Shown piece by piece: positions 36,926 through 43,799 of a DNA stretch of 64,000 bases. How positions within the stretch are numbered: position 1 is the stretch's first letter; the number at the start of each line of letters is the position of its first letter. The notes beneath the pieces were generated by a model. The model searched no databases. It was not told the origin of the DNA and saw nothing but the letters and a program-made list of their open reading frames with translations. Origin of the DNA: JAKIVR01 sp035933635. GTDB lineage: Archaea; Thermoplasmatota; Thermoplasmata; Lutacidiplasmatales; UBA184. Location of the stretch: assembly GCA_035933635.1 (NCBI GenBank), contig DASYYY010000021.1, positions 186,001 through 250,000 of the forward strand. The letters run 5' to 3'. A program made the position numbers and the translations under genes.

Positions 36926-38122
36926 ATGGAAGTCGGCGTCGTCGGCAAACCGAACGTCGGGAAGTCAACGGTGTTCAATGCGCTCACCCTGCTCGACGTG
37001 CCGATGGCGCCGTACCCGTTCACGACGGTCAAGCCCAACCGCGGCGTCGGTGCGGTGCGGGTCCCGTGCCCCCATGTCGAGCTGAACCGGGAGTGCACTC
37101 CGGGGAACGCGGCCTGCCGCGGAGCCATCCGCTGGGTACCGGTACGGCTGATCGATGTCCCGGGCCTGGTCCCGGGCGCCCACGAGGGCAAGGGGCTCGG
37201 TCACGAGTTCCTCGATGAGCTCCGGGGCGCCAACGGATTCCTGCACGTGGTGGACGCCAGCGGAGGAACTGCGCCCGACGGTGCCATCGCCGCCCCGGGG
37301 AGTTTCGACCCGGCCGAGGAGGTGGCGTGGCTCGAGGACGAGCTCGTCGCTTGGATCGCGGGCATCCTGGGGCGGGATTTCGATCGCGGATCGCGTTCGC
37401 TCGAGATGGGGGGGGGAAAGCTCGAAGAGTTCCTCGCCCGCCGTCTCACCGGGCTGGCCATTCCTCTTTCGTCCATCTCGGCGGCCCTTCGTGCGTTCCC
37501 CTTGGACAAGGACCACCCGTCGCGATGGAACACCGAGGAGCTCACGGGGCTCGCGCGTGAACTCCTGCGCGCGGCCAAACCCCGGCTGGTGGCCGGGAAC
37601 AAGGCGGATCGGGTCGACCCACCCAAAATGGAGGAGCTCCGGGCCGCCGTCGAGCCGACCCCGGTCGTGCCAACGTGCGCGGAAGCCGAGCTGACCCTGC
37701 GACGGGCGGCGCGGGCGGGACTCATCGCGTACTCCCCGGGCGACCGCAGCTTCGCCCGTTCGAGCGGTGCGGCACTCTCCCCCAAGCAGGTCGCCGCGCT
37801 GGACGGGATCCAGATGCTCCTAGAGAAGTGGGGGGGCAGTGGTGTCCAGCCGGCGTTGGAAGCGCTCGTCTTCGAGCGTCTCCATCAGGTTGCGATCTTC
37901 CCGGTCGAGGACGAAACCCACTGGACCGACTCCAAGGGTCGCGTTCTCCCCGATGTCTTCCTGGTCCCGTCGGGAACCACGGTGCGGGAGGCGGCCTACC
38001 TCGTGCACACCGAGCTCGGCGAACACTTCATCCGGGCCATCGACGGGCGCACGCACCGGGCGCTGGGCGCCGACCACCCCGTAGACCCCGGCCAAGTGCT
38101 GCGGTTCGTGGCCCGAAAGTAG
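36926..38122 (+). CDS. YchF-like OBG-family GTPase/ATPase with TGS domain
   Basis: A 398-residue translation-associated NTPase. The G domain starts at residue 1 with G1 GKPNVGKS (7-14), G3 DVPGLVPGA and a G4-like NKAD. A helical insertion follows, and the last ~70 residues form a TGS domain (FLVPSGTTVREAAYLVHTELG). Members of this archaeal group bind ribosomes; nucleotide preference (GTP or ATP) cannot be told from the sequence alone. It shares a unit with the adenosyltransferase gene and converges on the mevalonate kinase gene, 3 nt away. Confidence 0.85.
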   Translation: MEVGVVGKPNVGKSTVFNALTLLDVPMAPYPFTTVKPNRGVGAVRVPCPHVELNRECTPGNAACRGAIRWVPVRLIDVPGLVPGAHEGKGLGHEFLDELRGANGFLHVVDASGGTAPDGAIAAPGSFDPAEEVAWLEDELVAWIAGILGRDFDRGSRSLEMGGGKLEEFLARRLTGLAIPLSSISAALRAFPLDKDHPSRWNTEELTGLARELLRAAKPRLVAGNKADRVDPPKMEELRAAVEPTPVVPTCAEAELTLRRAARAGLIAYSPGDRSFARSSGAALSPKQVAALDGIQMLLEKWGGSGVQPALEALVFERLHQVAIFPVEDETHWTDSKGRVLPDVFLVPSGTTVREAAYLVHTELGEHFIRAIDGRTHRALGADHPVDPGQVLRFVARK

Positions 38123-38125
38123 CGA

Positions 38126-39148
38126 TCAGGGACCCGTCGCCGGGGTCACCGGCGGCGCCGTGCCTTCCACCAGCGTGGCGCCCGAGGCGGCGGCGCGTAC
38201 GGGGAAGGCGACCCCCCCGACCCGCGTGATGCGCCGAGCGGCCTCGAGCTCGCGCCCCGGTCGCGGGAGCGCCACGATCGAGCCGCCCGCGCCGGCTCCC
38301 GTGAGCTTGGCGCCCTCGCACACGTCCTCGACGGCAGCGATCAGTTCCTCGAGCCGGGGATGCGACACTCCCACCTCCCGGAGGAGTTCGTGATTACGCC
38401 GCATCAGACGTCCGACGCGTTCGCGATCCTCGGCTTCCACCGCCGCGATCCCCTCGTCGGCCACCTGCGCGAACTGCTCGAGGAGCGCCGGTCCGTCCGG
38501 CGCCGCGAGCCGCTCCCCGACGCGGCGCACCGTCGCCCCGGTATTGCGCGGGATCCCCGAGTATGCGACGAGCCACGACCAGTTCGGGTCCCGCACACGT
38601 CGGACCTTCCAGCTCGCGGCGGCGTCGGCTACGCTCCAGAGCAGCGTTCCCTTCCCTCCGTTGACCGAAAGGACGCCCCCGGCGACGACCGCCGAGGTAT
38701 CGCCCGGGCTGCCCACGCCTTGGGCTCCTTGCTCGATGGAGAACGCCGTCTGCGCCAGCGTCGGCCGGTCGACCCCGCCGTTCGCCGAGCCCAGGATCGC
38801 CCCAAGATCGGCCGAGAACGCCGCCGACGATCCCAAGCCCGCGGCCTTCGGGATCCGTGTGGACACGCGGAACTCCAAGGGAGGTCCGTTCTTCCAGTGC
38901 TCCGAGATCGACCGGGCGAGATACGGATTCCGCGACAGGGGATCGGTGTCCGCGTTGAGCCGGTAGCGCTCGGCCCGGCGCGCGGTGACCTGGGTGTAGA
39001 GGTCGATCGCGAGCAAGAGTTCCGGGCGGCCGTGGACAACCGCGTGTTCGCCAAACAGTATGCACTTCCCGGGCGCGCGTGCGGACAGCGGAAAGCTCCG
39101 CGCGGGAATGTCCGGCTCGGACATTTCCGCCGGGTTCGGATCGGTCAT
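38126..39148 (-). CDS. Mevalonate kinase-like GHMP kinase
   Basis: A 340-residue GHMP kinase. Motif 1 is APGKCILFGEHAVVHG, motif 2 (ATP-binding loop) is GLGSSAAFSADL, and motif 3 is LTGAGAGGS. The first motif matches mevalonate kinase best, which phosphorylates mevalonate for archaeal lipid synthesis. Some Thermoplasmatota use mevalonate-3-kinases instead, which belong to a different GHMP subgroup. The ATG at 39148 overlaps the Trm56 stop by 4 nt (ATGA), so translation is probably coupled. It is the last gene of the L44e-led operon. Confidence 0.85.
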   Translation of the reverse strand: MTDPNPAEMSEPDIPARSFPLSARAPGKCILFGEHAVVHGRPELLLAIDLYTQVTARRAERYRLNADTDPLSRNPYLARSISEHWKNGPPLEFRVSTRIPKAAGLGSSAAFSADLGAILGSANGGVDRPTLAQTAFSIEQGAQGVGSPGDTSAVVAGGVLSVNGGKGTLLWSVADAAASWKVRRVRDPNWSWLVAYSGIPRNTGATVRRVGERLAAPDGPALLEQFAQVADEGIAAVEAEDRERVGRLMRRNHELLREVGVSHPRLEELIAAVEDVCEGAKLTGAGAGGSIVALPRPGRELEAARRITRVGGVAFPVRAAASGATLVEGTAPPVTPATGP

Positions 39149-39699
39149 GGCCGGGGCGGCGCCACCGTCCGGACCCGCTTTCCCCGGGCTTGCGGTACGA
39201 TCCGCTGCTCGGCGCCCTTCCACCGCCCGGTCGCCGGGGTTCCCACCAGACGGTCCAGGACGACGGCGAGCGCCGCCACCTCACTATGGGGCTGCGAGCC
39301 GACCGAGACGTTGGCGTCGGCCATGGCGTAGAGATCCGCGGGGACCTTGGCGCCTCCGACGACCAACAGGACGCGCGCGCGTCGGCGGATCCAGGGCAGT
39401 TTGCGGGCGATCGGCTCACCGTACATCGTCAGGTGGACGACCTCCCCCCGCCGGGCCCGAACCGCCCGGCGCCAATCGGTCACGCCCTCGACCACAAACT
39501 TCCCGCCGAAGCGGCGGGAAACACCGGCCAAAGTCGCCGCGATCGCCGGGTCGGGCGGATGGAGCAGCAGCCGATCCGCGCCGAGCGCTCGCGCGGCGAG
39601 GGCGAGGTGCGTCGTCAGCCTCGGGTCGCGCCCGGGTCGGTGCCCGATCCGCAGGACGTCGACGGCGGGAAACGCACGCCTACGACGCGGGGGGCGCAT
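39145..39699 (-). CDS. tRNA (cytidine(56)-2'-O)-methyltransferase (Trm56)
   Basis: A 184-residue SPOUT methyltransferase with the archaeal Trm56 signatures DVLRIGHRPGRDPR, VVHLTMYGE, VVGGAKVPADLYAMADANVSVG and QPHSEVAALAVVLDRL. It methylates the ribose of C56 in the tRNA T-loop, an archaea-specific modification. Its start overlaps the upstream winged-helix gene by 20 nt, and its stop overlaps the kinase start by 4 nt. Confidence 0.92.
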   Translation of the reverse strand: MRPPRRRRAFPAVDVLRIGHRPGRDPRLTTHLALAARALGADRLLLHPPDPAIAATLAGVSRRFGGKFVVEGVTDWRRAVRARRGEVVHLTMYGEPIARKLPWIRRRARVLLVVGGAKVPADLYAMADANVSVGSQPHSEVAALAVVLDRLVGTPATGRWKGAEQRIVPQARGKRVRTVAPPRP

Positions 39700-40123
39700 T
39701 GAACCGTTCGACCCGGTGACCCCGGTACTCGAGCTTGTCCGAGCGCTTGACGAGTCCCTTCAACCGGGTCGGGGACATGCCGAGCTCCTCGGCGACGTCG
39801 CTGAAGAACCGCCCGGCCACGCCGACCGCCTCGTAGATCTGCTGCTCAAGCTTGGCGTACTCCTTGTCGTCCATGCTCGCGATGGAGAGGATCTCGCTGA
39901 CCTCGGCGAGCGGGGCGGTGGTGTTGATGTTGATCGTCGAGTAGTAGGAGTGGTAGCTCTTGTCGGGGGTCTTGCGCCCCTCGCGCGCGACCCAGCGGGT
40001 ATCGACGAGCTTCAGCTTCTCGAAGAAGGAGAGCGCCTTGACGCCCTCACGGCCGAATTCGCGCTGGACGTCGTCGGCGGTCAGCCAGCTCTCGCTCAGT
40101 CGTTGGAGCAGCTTGAGCTTCAC
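39680..40123 (-). CDS. Archaeal winged-helix protein; start may lie upstream at ATA 40204
   Basis: From the GTG at 40123 this gives 147 residues with a winged-helix-like N-terminus (LLQRLSESWLTADDVQREFG, ALSFFEKLKLV), a middle beta section (HSYYSTININT) and a second helical unit ending LEYRGHRVERF. The in-frame sequence upstream also looks coding (KVVNEVSELVPILRAVDTPVK), right back to the ATA that follows the Nop10 TAG. No canonical start exists there, so the real protein may be about 174 residues. Probably a DNA- or RNA-binding regulator; its place in a translation operon gives no closer clue. Confidence 0.75.
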   Translation of the reverse strand: MKLKLLQRLSESWLTADDVQREFGREGVKALSFFEKLKLVDTRWVAREGRKTPDKSYHSYYSTININTTAPLAEVSEILSIASMDDKEYAKLEQQIYEAVGVAGRFFSDVAEELGMSPTRLKGLVKRSDKLEYRGHRVERFNAPPAS

Positions 40124-40204
40124 CGGGGTGTCGACGGCACGGAGGATCGGGACGAGCTCGCTGACCTCGTTGACGACCTTGATCCGGTGGACGACGGCCG
40201 ATAT

Positions 40205-40396
40205 CTAGGCCACCCCCCCGGTCGGCCGCGAGGGCGCGTCGGCGGCGAGGAGGGCGCGCCGGTACCGGGCGTACCGGTCCTGAGGAGAGAAACGCGCCGG
40301 GTGGGGCGTCCCGACCTCACCGCCGCAGGCCGGGCAACGACCGGACAGTGTGTAACGCCCGCAACTGCGGCAACGGTGGAGCCGAGATTCCGTCAT
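40205..40396 (-). CDS. H/ACA ribonucleoprotein protein Nop10
   Basis: A 63-residue protein with the Nop10 zinc ribbon CRSCGRYTLSGRCPACGG and the following PARFSPQDRYARYRR segment that binds the pseudouridine synthase Cbf5. It is part of the H/ACA guide-RNA pseudouridylation complex. The ATG overlaps the aIF2-alpha stop (ATGA), the usual arrangement in archaeal aIF2alpha-nop10 operons. It ends in TAG, in the same frame as the winged-helix gene that follows. Confidence 0.92.
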   Translation of the reverse strand: MTESRLHRCRSCGRYTLSGRCPACGGEVGTPHPARFSPQDRYARYRRALLAADAPSRPTGGVA

Positions 40397-41169
40397 GTCC
40401 GGGTAAAGGTGCCGTCCCCACCGGTGCTCTTGATCTTGGTGATGGCGAGGTCGGTGGCGTGGCGGAGCAGTTCCTCCGCCTGCTTGTACTGGGTACCTTC
40501 GACCCGGATGCGATACTTCGGCGCCCCGACGTAGTGGACCGTCACGGCCTCGGGGTCGGCCTTCTCCGCCTCGAGGAGGGCGGCGCGCACGTGCGCGACG
40601 CCGTCGGCGGAGGGGTCGCGGACCTCGAGGATCCCGCCGACGGAGACGTGCGGGGGGGTCAGGTTCTCCTCGGCGATCCTCAGGAACGCGGCCACCCACG
40701 CGGCCTTGCCGTTGTCCTTGCCGAACTTCTTGGGATCGGCCGACGCGACCTCGAACGCGTGGAACAGGGAGCCGTACTTCTCGACGAGAACCGACGCGAA
40801 CTCGCCCTCGGCCTTGTCGAGGTCGATCTTGAGCGGCTCGACGACCAGCCCGAGCAATTTGGTGGCGCGCTGCTCGTTCTTCCAGCTCTGGATCTTCTCG
40901 CGGCGCTGGTGGTCGTTGATCCGCTTGAGCGAGAGATCGATCTGGCTCTTGGCCGGGTCGAGGCGCAGGACCCGGGCGACGATCTTCTGGCCCTCTCGGA
41001 TGTGGTCCCGGATGTATTTGACCCACCCCGTGGCCACCTCGGAGAGGTGGATGAACGCCTCGCGGTTGTTGTACTCGTCCAGCGTGACGAAGGCGCCGAA
41101 GTTGCGGATCGAGGTGACGGTGGCGACGACGAACTCGCCTTCCTCGGGGAATTCGGCCCGTAGGGGCAT
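40393..41169 (-). CDS. Translation initiation factor aIF2 subunit alpha
   Basis: A 258-residue protein with an N-terminal S1 domain (EGEFVVATVTSIRNFGAFVTLDE, EAFIHLSEVATGWVKYIRDH, KIVARVLRLDP), a helical middle and a C-terminal alpha-beta domain. With the beta and gamma subunits it carries initiator Met-tRNA to the small ribosomal subunit. The ATG at 41169 directly precedes the S1 domain; sequence upstream in the frame overlaps S27e. Its stop overlaps the Nop10 start. Confidence 0.93.
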   Translation of the reverse strand: MPLRAEFPEEGEFVVATVTSIRNFGAFVTLDEYNNREAFIHLSEVATGWVKYIRDHIREGQKIVARVLRLDPAKSQIDLSLKRINDHQRREKIQSWKNEQRATKLLGLVVEPLKIDLDKAEGEFASVLVEKYGSLFHAFEVASADPKKFGKDNGKAAWVAAFLRIAEENLTPPHVSVGGILEVRDPSADGVAHVRAALLEAEKADPEAVTVHYVGAPKYRIRVEGTQYKQAEELLRHATDLAITKIKSTGGDGTFTRT

Positions 41170-41188
41170 ACTCGGAGCGACCTCCCGA

Positions 41189-41377
41189 TCAGCCCGAGGC
41201 GTCGCGCAGCCGTTCGGCTCGGAGCTCGGCGAGCCCACCGGTGGGTGTGGCGAGCGTGGCGCCGCAGACCGTACAGTTCACCTGCGTGGCCGGGCGGCTA
41301 AAGATCGTCTGCTCGCCCGAGCAGTCCGGGCACTTCACGACCCAGAACGGCGACGGGCCGGTAGGTGAGGCGGTCAC
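41189..41377 (-). CDS. Small ribosomal subunit protein eS27 (S27e)
   Basis: A 62-residue zinc-ribbon ribosomal protein: FWVVKCPDCSGEQTIFSRPA then VNCTVCG, with the four Cys ligands of S27e. It starts at GTG 41377, overlapping the L44e stop by 4 nt (GTGA), which shows tight translational coupling inside the L44e-S27e-aIF2alpha-Nop10 operon common to archaea. Confidence 0.9.
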   Translation of the reverse strand: MTASPTGPSPFWVVKCPDCSGEQTIFSRPATQVNCTVCGATLATPTGGLAELRAERLRDASG

Positions 41378-41661
41378 TTGTGCTTCTCCACGAGCTCGAG
41401 TTGGCTTGCGCGCCAACTCGCCGGCTGCACGGTGTACTTGCACTTCTGACATCGGTACTTCAGGTAGACCCGCCGGACGGCCTTCGCCCGGCCTTCGGGC
41501 TTGGGGCGAGGGAATCCGCCGTACCCTCGCGTGGCGCGCCGGAACCGGCGCTGCCCCCAGGCGAGCTCGGAGGCCGGTCGCTTCTTCACCTTCTCCACAT
41601 CGTGCGCGGTGTGCACCTTGCACTTGGGACAATAGGTCGAAACCGTCTTTGGATAATGCAT
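41374..41661 (-). CDS. Large ribosomal subunit protein eL42 (L44e)
   Basis: A 95-residue protein with CPKCKVHTAHDVEKVKK near the N-terminus, a basic glycine-rich middle and CQKCKYTVQP near the end, the zinc-binding pattern of L44e. It sits at the large-subunit E site. It leads the leftward operon; a TATA-like sequence near 41683-41691 (minus strand CTAAATACA) lies about 26 nt upstream of the ATG. Confidence 0.93.
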   Translation of the reverse strand: MHYPKTVSTYCPKCKVHTAHDVEKVKKRPASELAWGQRRFRRATRGYGGFPRPKPEGRAKAVRRVYLKYRCQKCKYTVQPASWRASQLELVEKHK

Positions 41662-41810
41662 CGGCTCGCGCCGACACGCGTTTTGTATTTAGGTTGCTCG
41701 TGCGGGGACCACGGCGCGCGTCGGCGGCTAGTCCCCCCGATGCCCCGAACATCCGGTGCTGGCAAATCCGGGCGCCCGGGCTCCTCCGCCGCCGACGACG
41801 GTTGCCGAAC

Positions 41811-41818
41811 CTTTATTA
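41811..41818 (+). promoter_or_regulatory. TATA-box candidate for the L1-P0-P1 operon
   Basis: CTTTATTA lies about 45 nt before the GTG at 41860, predicting transcription start near 41840 and a leader of about 20 nt. The leader could carry a site for L1 autoregulation, as in some methanogens, but no L1-binding motif was identified. Confidence 0.5.
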
Positions 41819-41859
41819 ACAGAGGCTAGTTCGCCGCGCGCACTTCCGGAGCGTATACC

Positions 41860-42498
41860 GTGGCGGACCGTCCCTCCCTGGAGGCAGTGAACGAGGCTCT
41901 CGGGAAATCCCCCGAGCGGGCCTTTACCGAGAGTCTCGAGCTCGCGGTCAACCTCAAGGAGCTAGACCTGAGCATCCCGAAGAACCGAATCGAGGAGGAA
42001 CTGCCGCTCCCCCACGGGCGGGGCCGTCCGGTCAAGATCGCGCTCTTCGGCACGCCGGAAATGTGTGCCAAGGTCCGAGGTGTCGCCGACGTGATCGTCC
42101 CGTCCAACGAGATGGACGAGGTCATCAAGGACAAGAAGTCGGCCAAGAAGCTCGCCGGCCAGGTCGATTTCTTCCTCGCCGAAGCACCGCTCATGCCGAC
42201 GATCGGTAAGCGGCTCGGTGTGGTGCTCGGTCCGCGAGGTAAGATGCCCCGACCCGTCCCGCCCGGGTCGGATCCGACCAACCTCATCAACGCGCTGAAG
42301 CGCTCGATCCGTATCCGTTCCAAGGGCAACCGGAGTTTCCACGCGCCCGTAGGGACCCGCGCCATGCCGGCCGAACAGCTCGCCGGGAACGTCGATGCCG
42401 TGCTCAACCGCATCGTTAGCAAACTCGAACGCGGCCGCTCCAACATCGAGAGCGTCTACCTGAAGACCTCGATGGGTCCGTCCGTCCGCATCTGGTAG
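41860..42498 (+). CDS. Large ribosomal subunit protein uL1
   Basis: A 212-residue L1 starting at GTG. Recognisable features are the domain I start (EALGKSPERAFTESLELAVNLK), KIALFGTPEMCAKVRG, DFFLAEAPLMPTIGKRLGVV, and the C-terminal SVYLKTSMGPSVRIW. It forms the L1 stalk at the E site. The usual archaeal order is L11-L1-P0-P1; here L11 is not upstream, and the L44e gene diverges instead. The P0 gene follows after 10 nt. Confidence 0.93.
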   Translation: MADRPSLEAVNEALGKSPERAFTESLELAVNLKELDLSIPKNRIEEELPLPHGRGRPVKIALFGTPEMCAKVRGVADVIVPSNEMDEVIKDKKSAKKLAGQVDFFLAEAPLMPTIGKRLGVVLGPRGKMPRPVPPGSDPTNLINALKRSIRIRSKGNRSFHAPVGTRAMPAEQLAGNVDAVLNRIVSKLERGRSNIESVYLKTSMGPSVRIW

Positions 42499-42508
42499 GG
42501 AGCCGTCG

Positions 42509-43369
42509 ATGCCCGGACGCACCAGCATCCGACCGGAGAAGGCCCAGCGAGTCGAGCTCCTGACCCGCCAGATCCTCGACGCCCCGCTCACCGCGATCAT
42601 CGGGATCCGGGGCGTTCCGGCGTCGGCGATGCAGGACATGCGCCGGGAGATGCGCGCGCGCGGCCACCCGATGGTCGTGGCCCCCAACAGCGCGCTCCGC
42701 CACGCGCTCGAGCGCGCGGCCGCCGAGCGTCCTGCGCTCAAGCCCCTGCTCGATCACGTCGTCGACCAGACCGCGCTCCTCGTGGCGGAGGCGAACCCGT
42801 TTGCCCTCGCCCAAGAGCTCGACCGAACGCGCTCGCCCACCCCGGCCCGAGGCGGCGAGCTCGCCCCGAACGACATCTTCGTACCGGCGGGTACCACGAG
42901 CTTCAAGCCCGGTCCGATCGTCGGCGAGCTCCAGCACGCCGGTTTCCCCGCGGCGATCGAGAAGGGCAAGGTCGTCCTGAAGAAGGACGTCACGATCGTC
43001 AAGGCCGGCCAGCCGATCTCGCGCGAGGTCGCCACGATGCTGACCCGGCTCGACATCAAGCCGCTCGAAGTCGGGCTCAACCTCCGCGCGCTGGTCGACC
43101 GCGAGACGTTCTACCCGCCGGCGGTGCTCGCGATCGACCTCGACGCCCAGCGCGACGAGCTCGTGCACGCGCACCGGCTCGCCCTCGGACTGGCGATGGA
43201 GATCGCGTGGTTCTCGCCCGCCACCATCGAGGCGCTCGTGATCAAGGGCCACCGCGGTGCCCTCGCCGTCGCCATCGAGTCCGGCTACCCGACGCCCGCA
43301 ACGATCCCCGCGCTGTTCGCCAAGGCGATCCGCCAGGCGAAGGCGGTCGAGGGCCTCGGGGCGAATTGA
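42509..43369 (+). CDS. Large ribosomal subunit protein uL10 (P0)
   Basis: A 286-residue acidic stalk base protein. The N-terminal rRNA-binding domain begins RPEKAQRVELLTRQILDAPL and continues IIGIRGVPASAMQDMRRE. The archaeal insertion and the C-terminal helices that hold P1 dimers follow. The acidic tail found in many archaeal P0 proteins is not evident; the chain ends AVEGLGAN. It lies second in the L1-P0-P1 operon. Confidence 0.92.
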   Translation: MPGRTSIRPEKAQRVELLTRQILDAPLTAIIGIRGVPASAMQDMRREMRARGHPMVVAPNSALRHALERAAAERPALKPLLDHVVDQTALLVAEANPFALAQELDRTRSPTPARGGELAPNDIFVPAGTTSFKPGPIVGELQHAGFPAAIEKGKVVLKKDVTIVKAGQPISREVATMLTRLDIKPLEVGLNLRALVDRETFYPPAVLAIDLDAQRDELVHAHRLALGLAMEIAWFSPATIEALVIKGHRGALAVAIESGYPTPATIPALFAKAIRQAKAVEGLGAN

Positions 43370-43399
43370 AGGTCCTCACGGATACAGGAGAGAACGACG

Positions 43400-43714
43400 A
43401 TGGAGTACGTGTACGGTGCGCTGTTGCTCAACGCTGCCGGCAAGCCGATCGACGAAACGGGCCTCACCGGGGTTCTGAGCGCCGCGGGCATCCAGCCGGA
43501 CGCCGCGCGGGTCAAGGCGCTCATCGCCTCCATCCAGGGAGTGGACCTCAAGGCGGTCCTCGCCAAGGCCGAGACGGTCGCGGTCGCCGCGCCCGCGGCG
43601 GCACCGGCCGCCGAGAAGAAGGACGGCGGCGGCAAGAAGGAAGAAGAGAAGAAGGAAGAGAAGGGCGTCTCGGAGGAAGAGGCGGCCGAGGGACTTTCCG
43701 CGCTCTTCGGTTAA
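43400..43714 (+). CDS. Large ribosomal subunit stalk protein P1 (L12)
   Basis: A 104-residue acidic stalk protein: N-terminal dimerisation domain (MEYVYGALLLNAAGKPIDE), an Ala/Pro hinge, then a Lys/Glu-rich charged stretch and the C-terminal EGLSALFG that contacts translation factors. It is last in the operon. purF starts about 85 nt downstream with its own promoter. Confidence 0.93.
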   Translation: MEYVYGALLLNAAGKPIDETGLTGVLSAAGIQPDAARVKALIASIQGVDLKAVLAKAETVAVAAPAAAPAAEKKDGGGKKEEEKKEEKGVSEEEAAEGLSALFG

Positions 43715-43749
43715 CCCAACGCCACCAACCCCTTCCCGCCTCCCGCACC

Positions 43750-43776
43750 GCTTAAGAACGGACCCCGGTCCGTTCT
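43750..43776 (+). promoter_or_regulatory. purF promoter with a perfect palindromic operator candidate
   Basis: A TATA-like GCTTAAGA (43750-43757) overlaps a perfect inverted repeat, AGAACGGACC at 43755-43764 and GGTCCGTTCT at 43767-43776, separated by two C. Initiation would fall near 43779, some 20 nt before the purF ATG. A dimeric regulator bound here would block TATA access or initiation. No T run follows, so a terminator for the P1 gene is less likely. Confidence 0.6.
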
Positions 43777-43799
43777 AGGGGAGAGGGATTCTCCCGCCC

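Noticed and set aside
40202..40210. Possible pyrrolysine-type read-through of the Nop10 TAG into the in-frame winged-helix gene
   Set aside because: Many genes in the window end in TAG at positions that match their family lengths, so TAG behaves as an ordinary stop. Nop10 ends at its usual length.
43755..43776. Reading the purF palindrome as a transcription terminator of the P1 gene
   Set aside because: A two-base loop cannot fold fully, and no T run follows; its overlap with a TATA-like element favours an operator.
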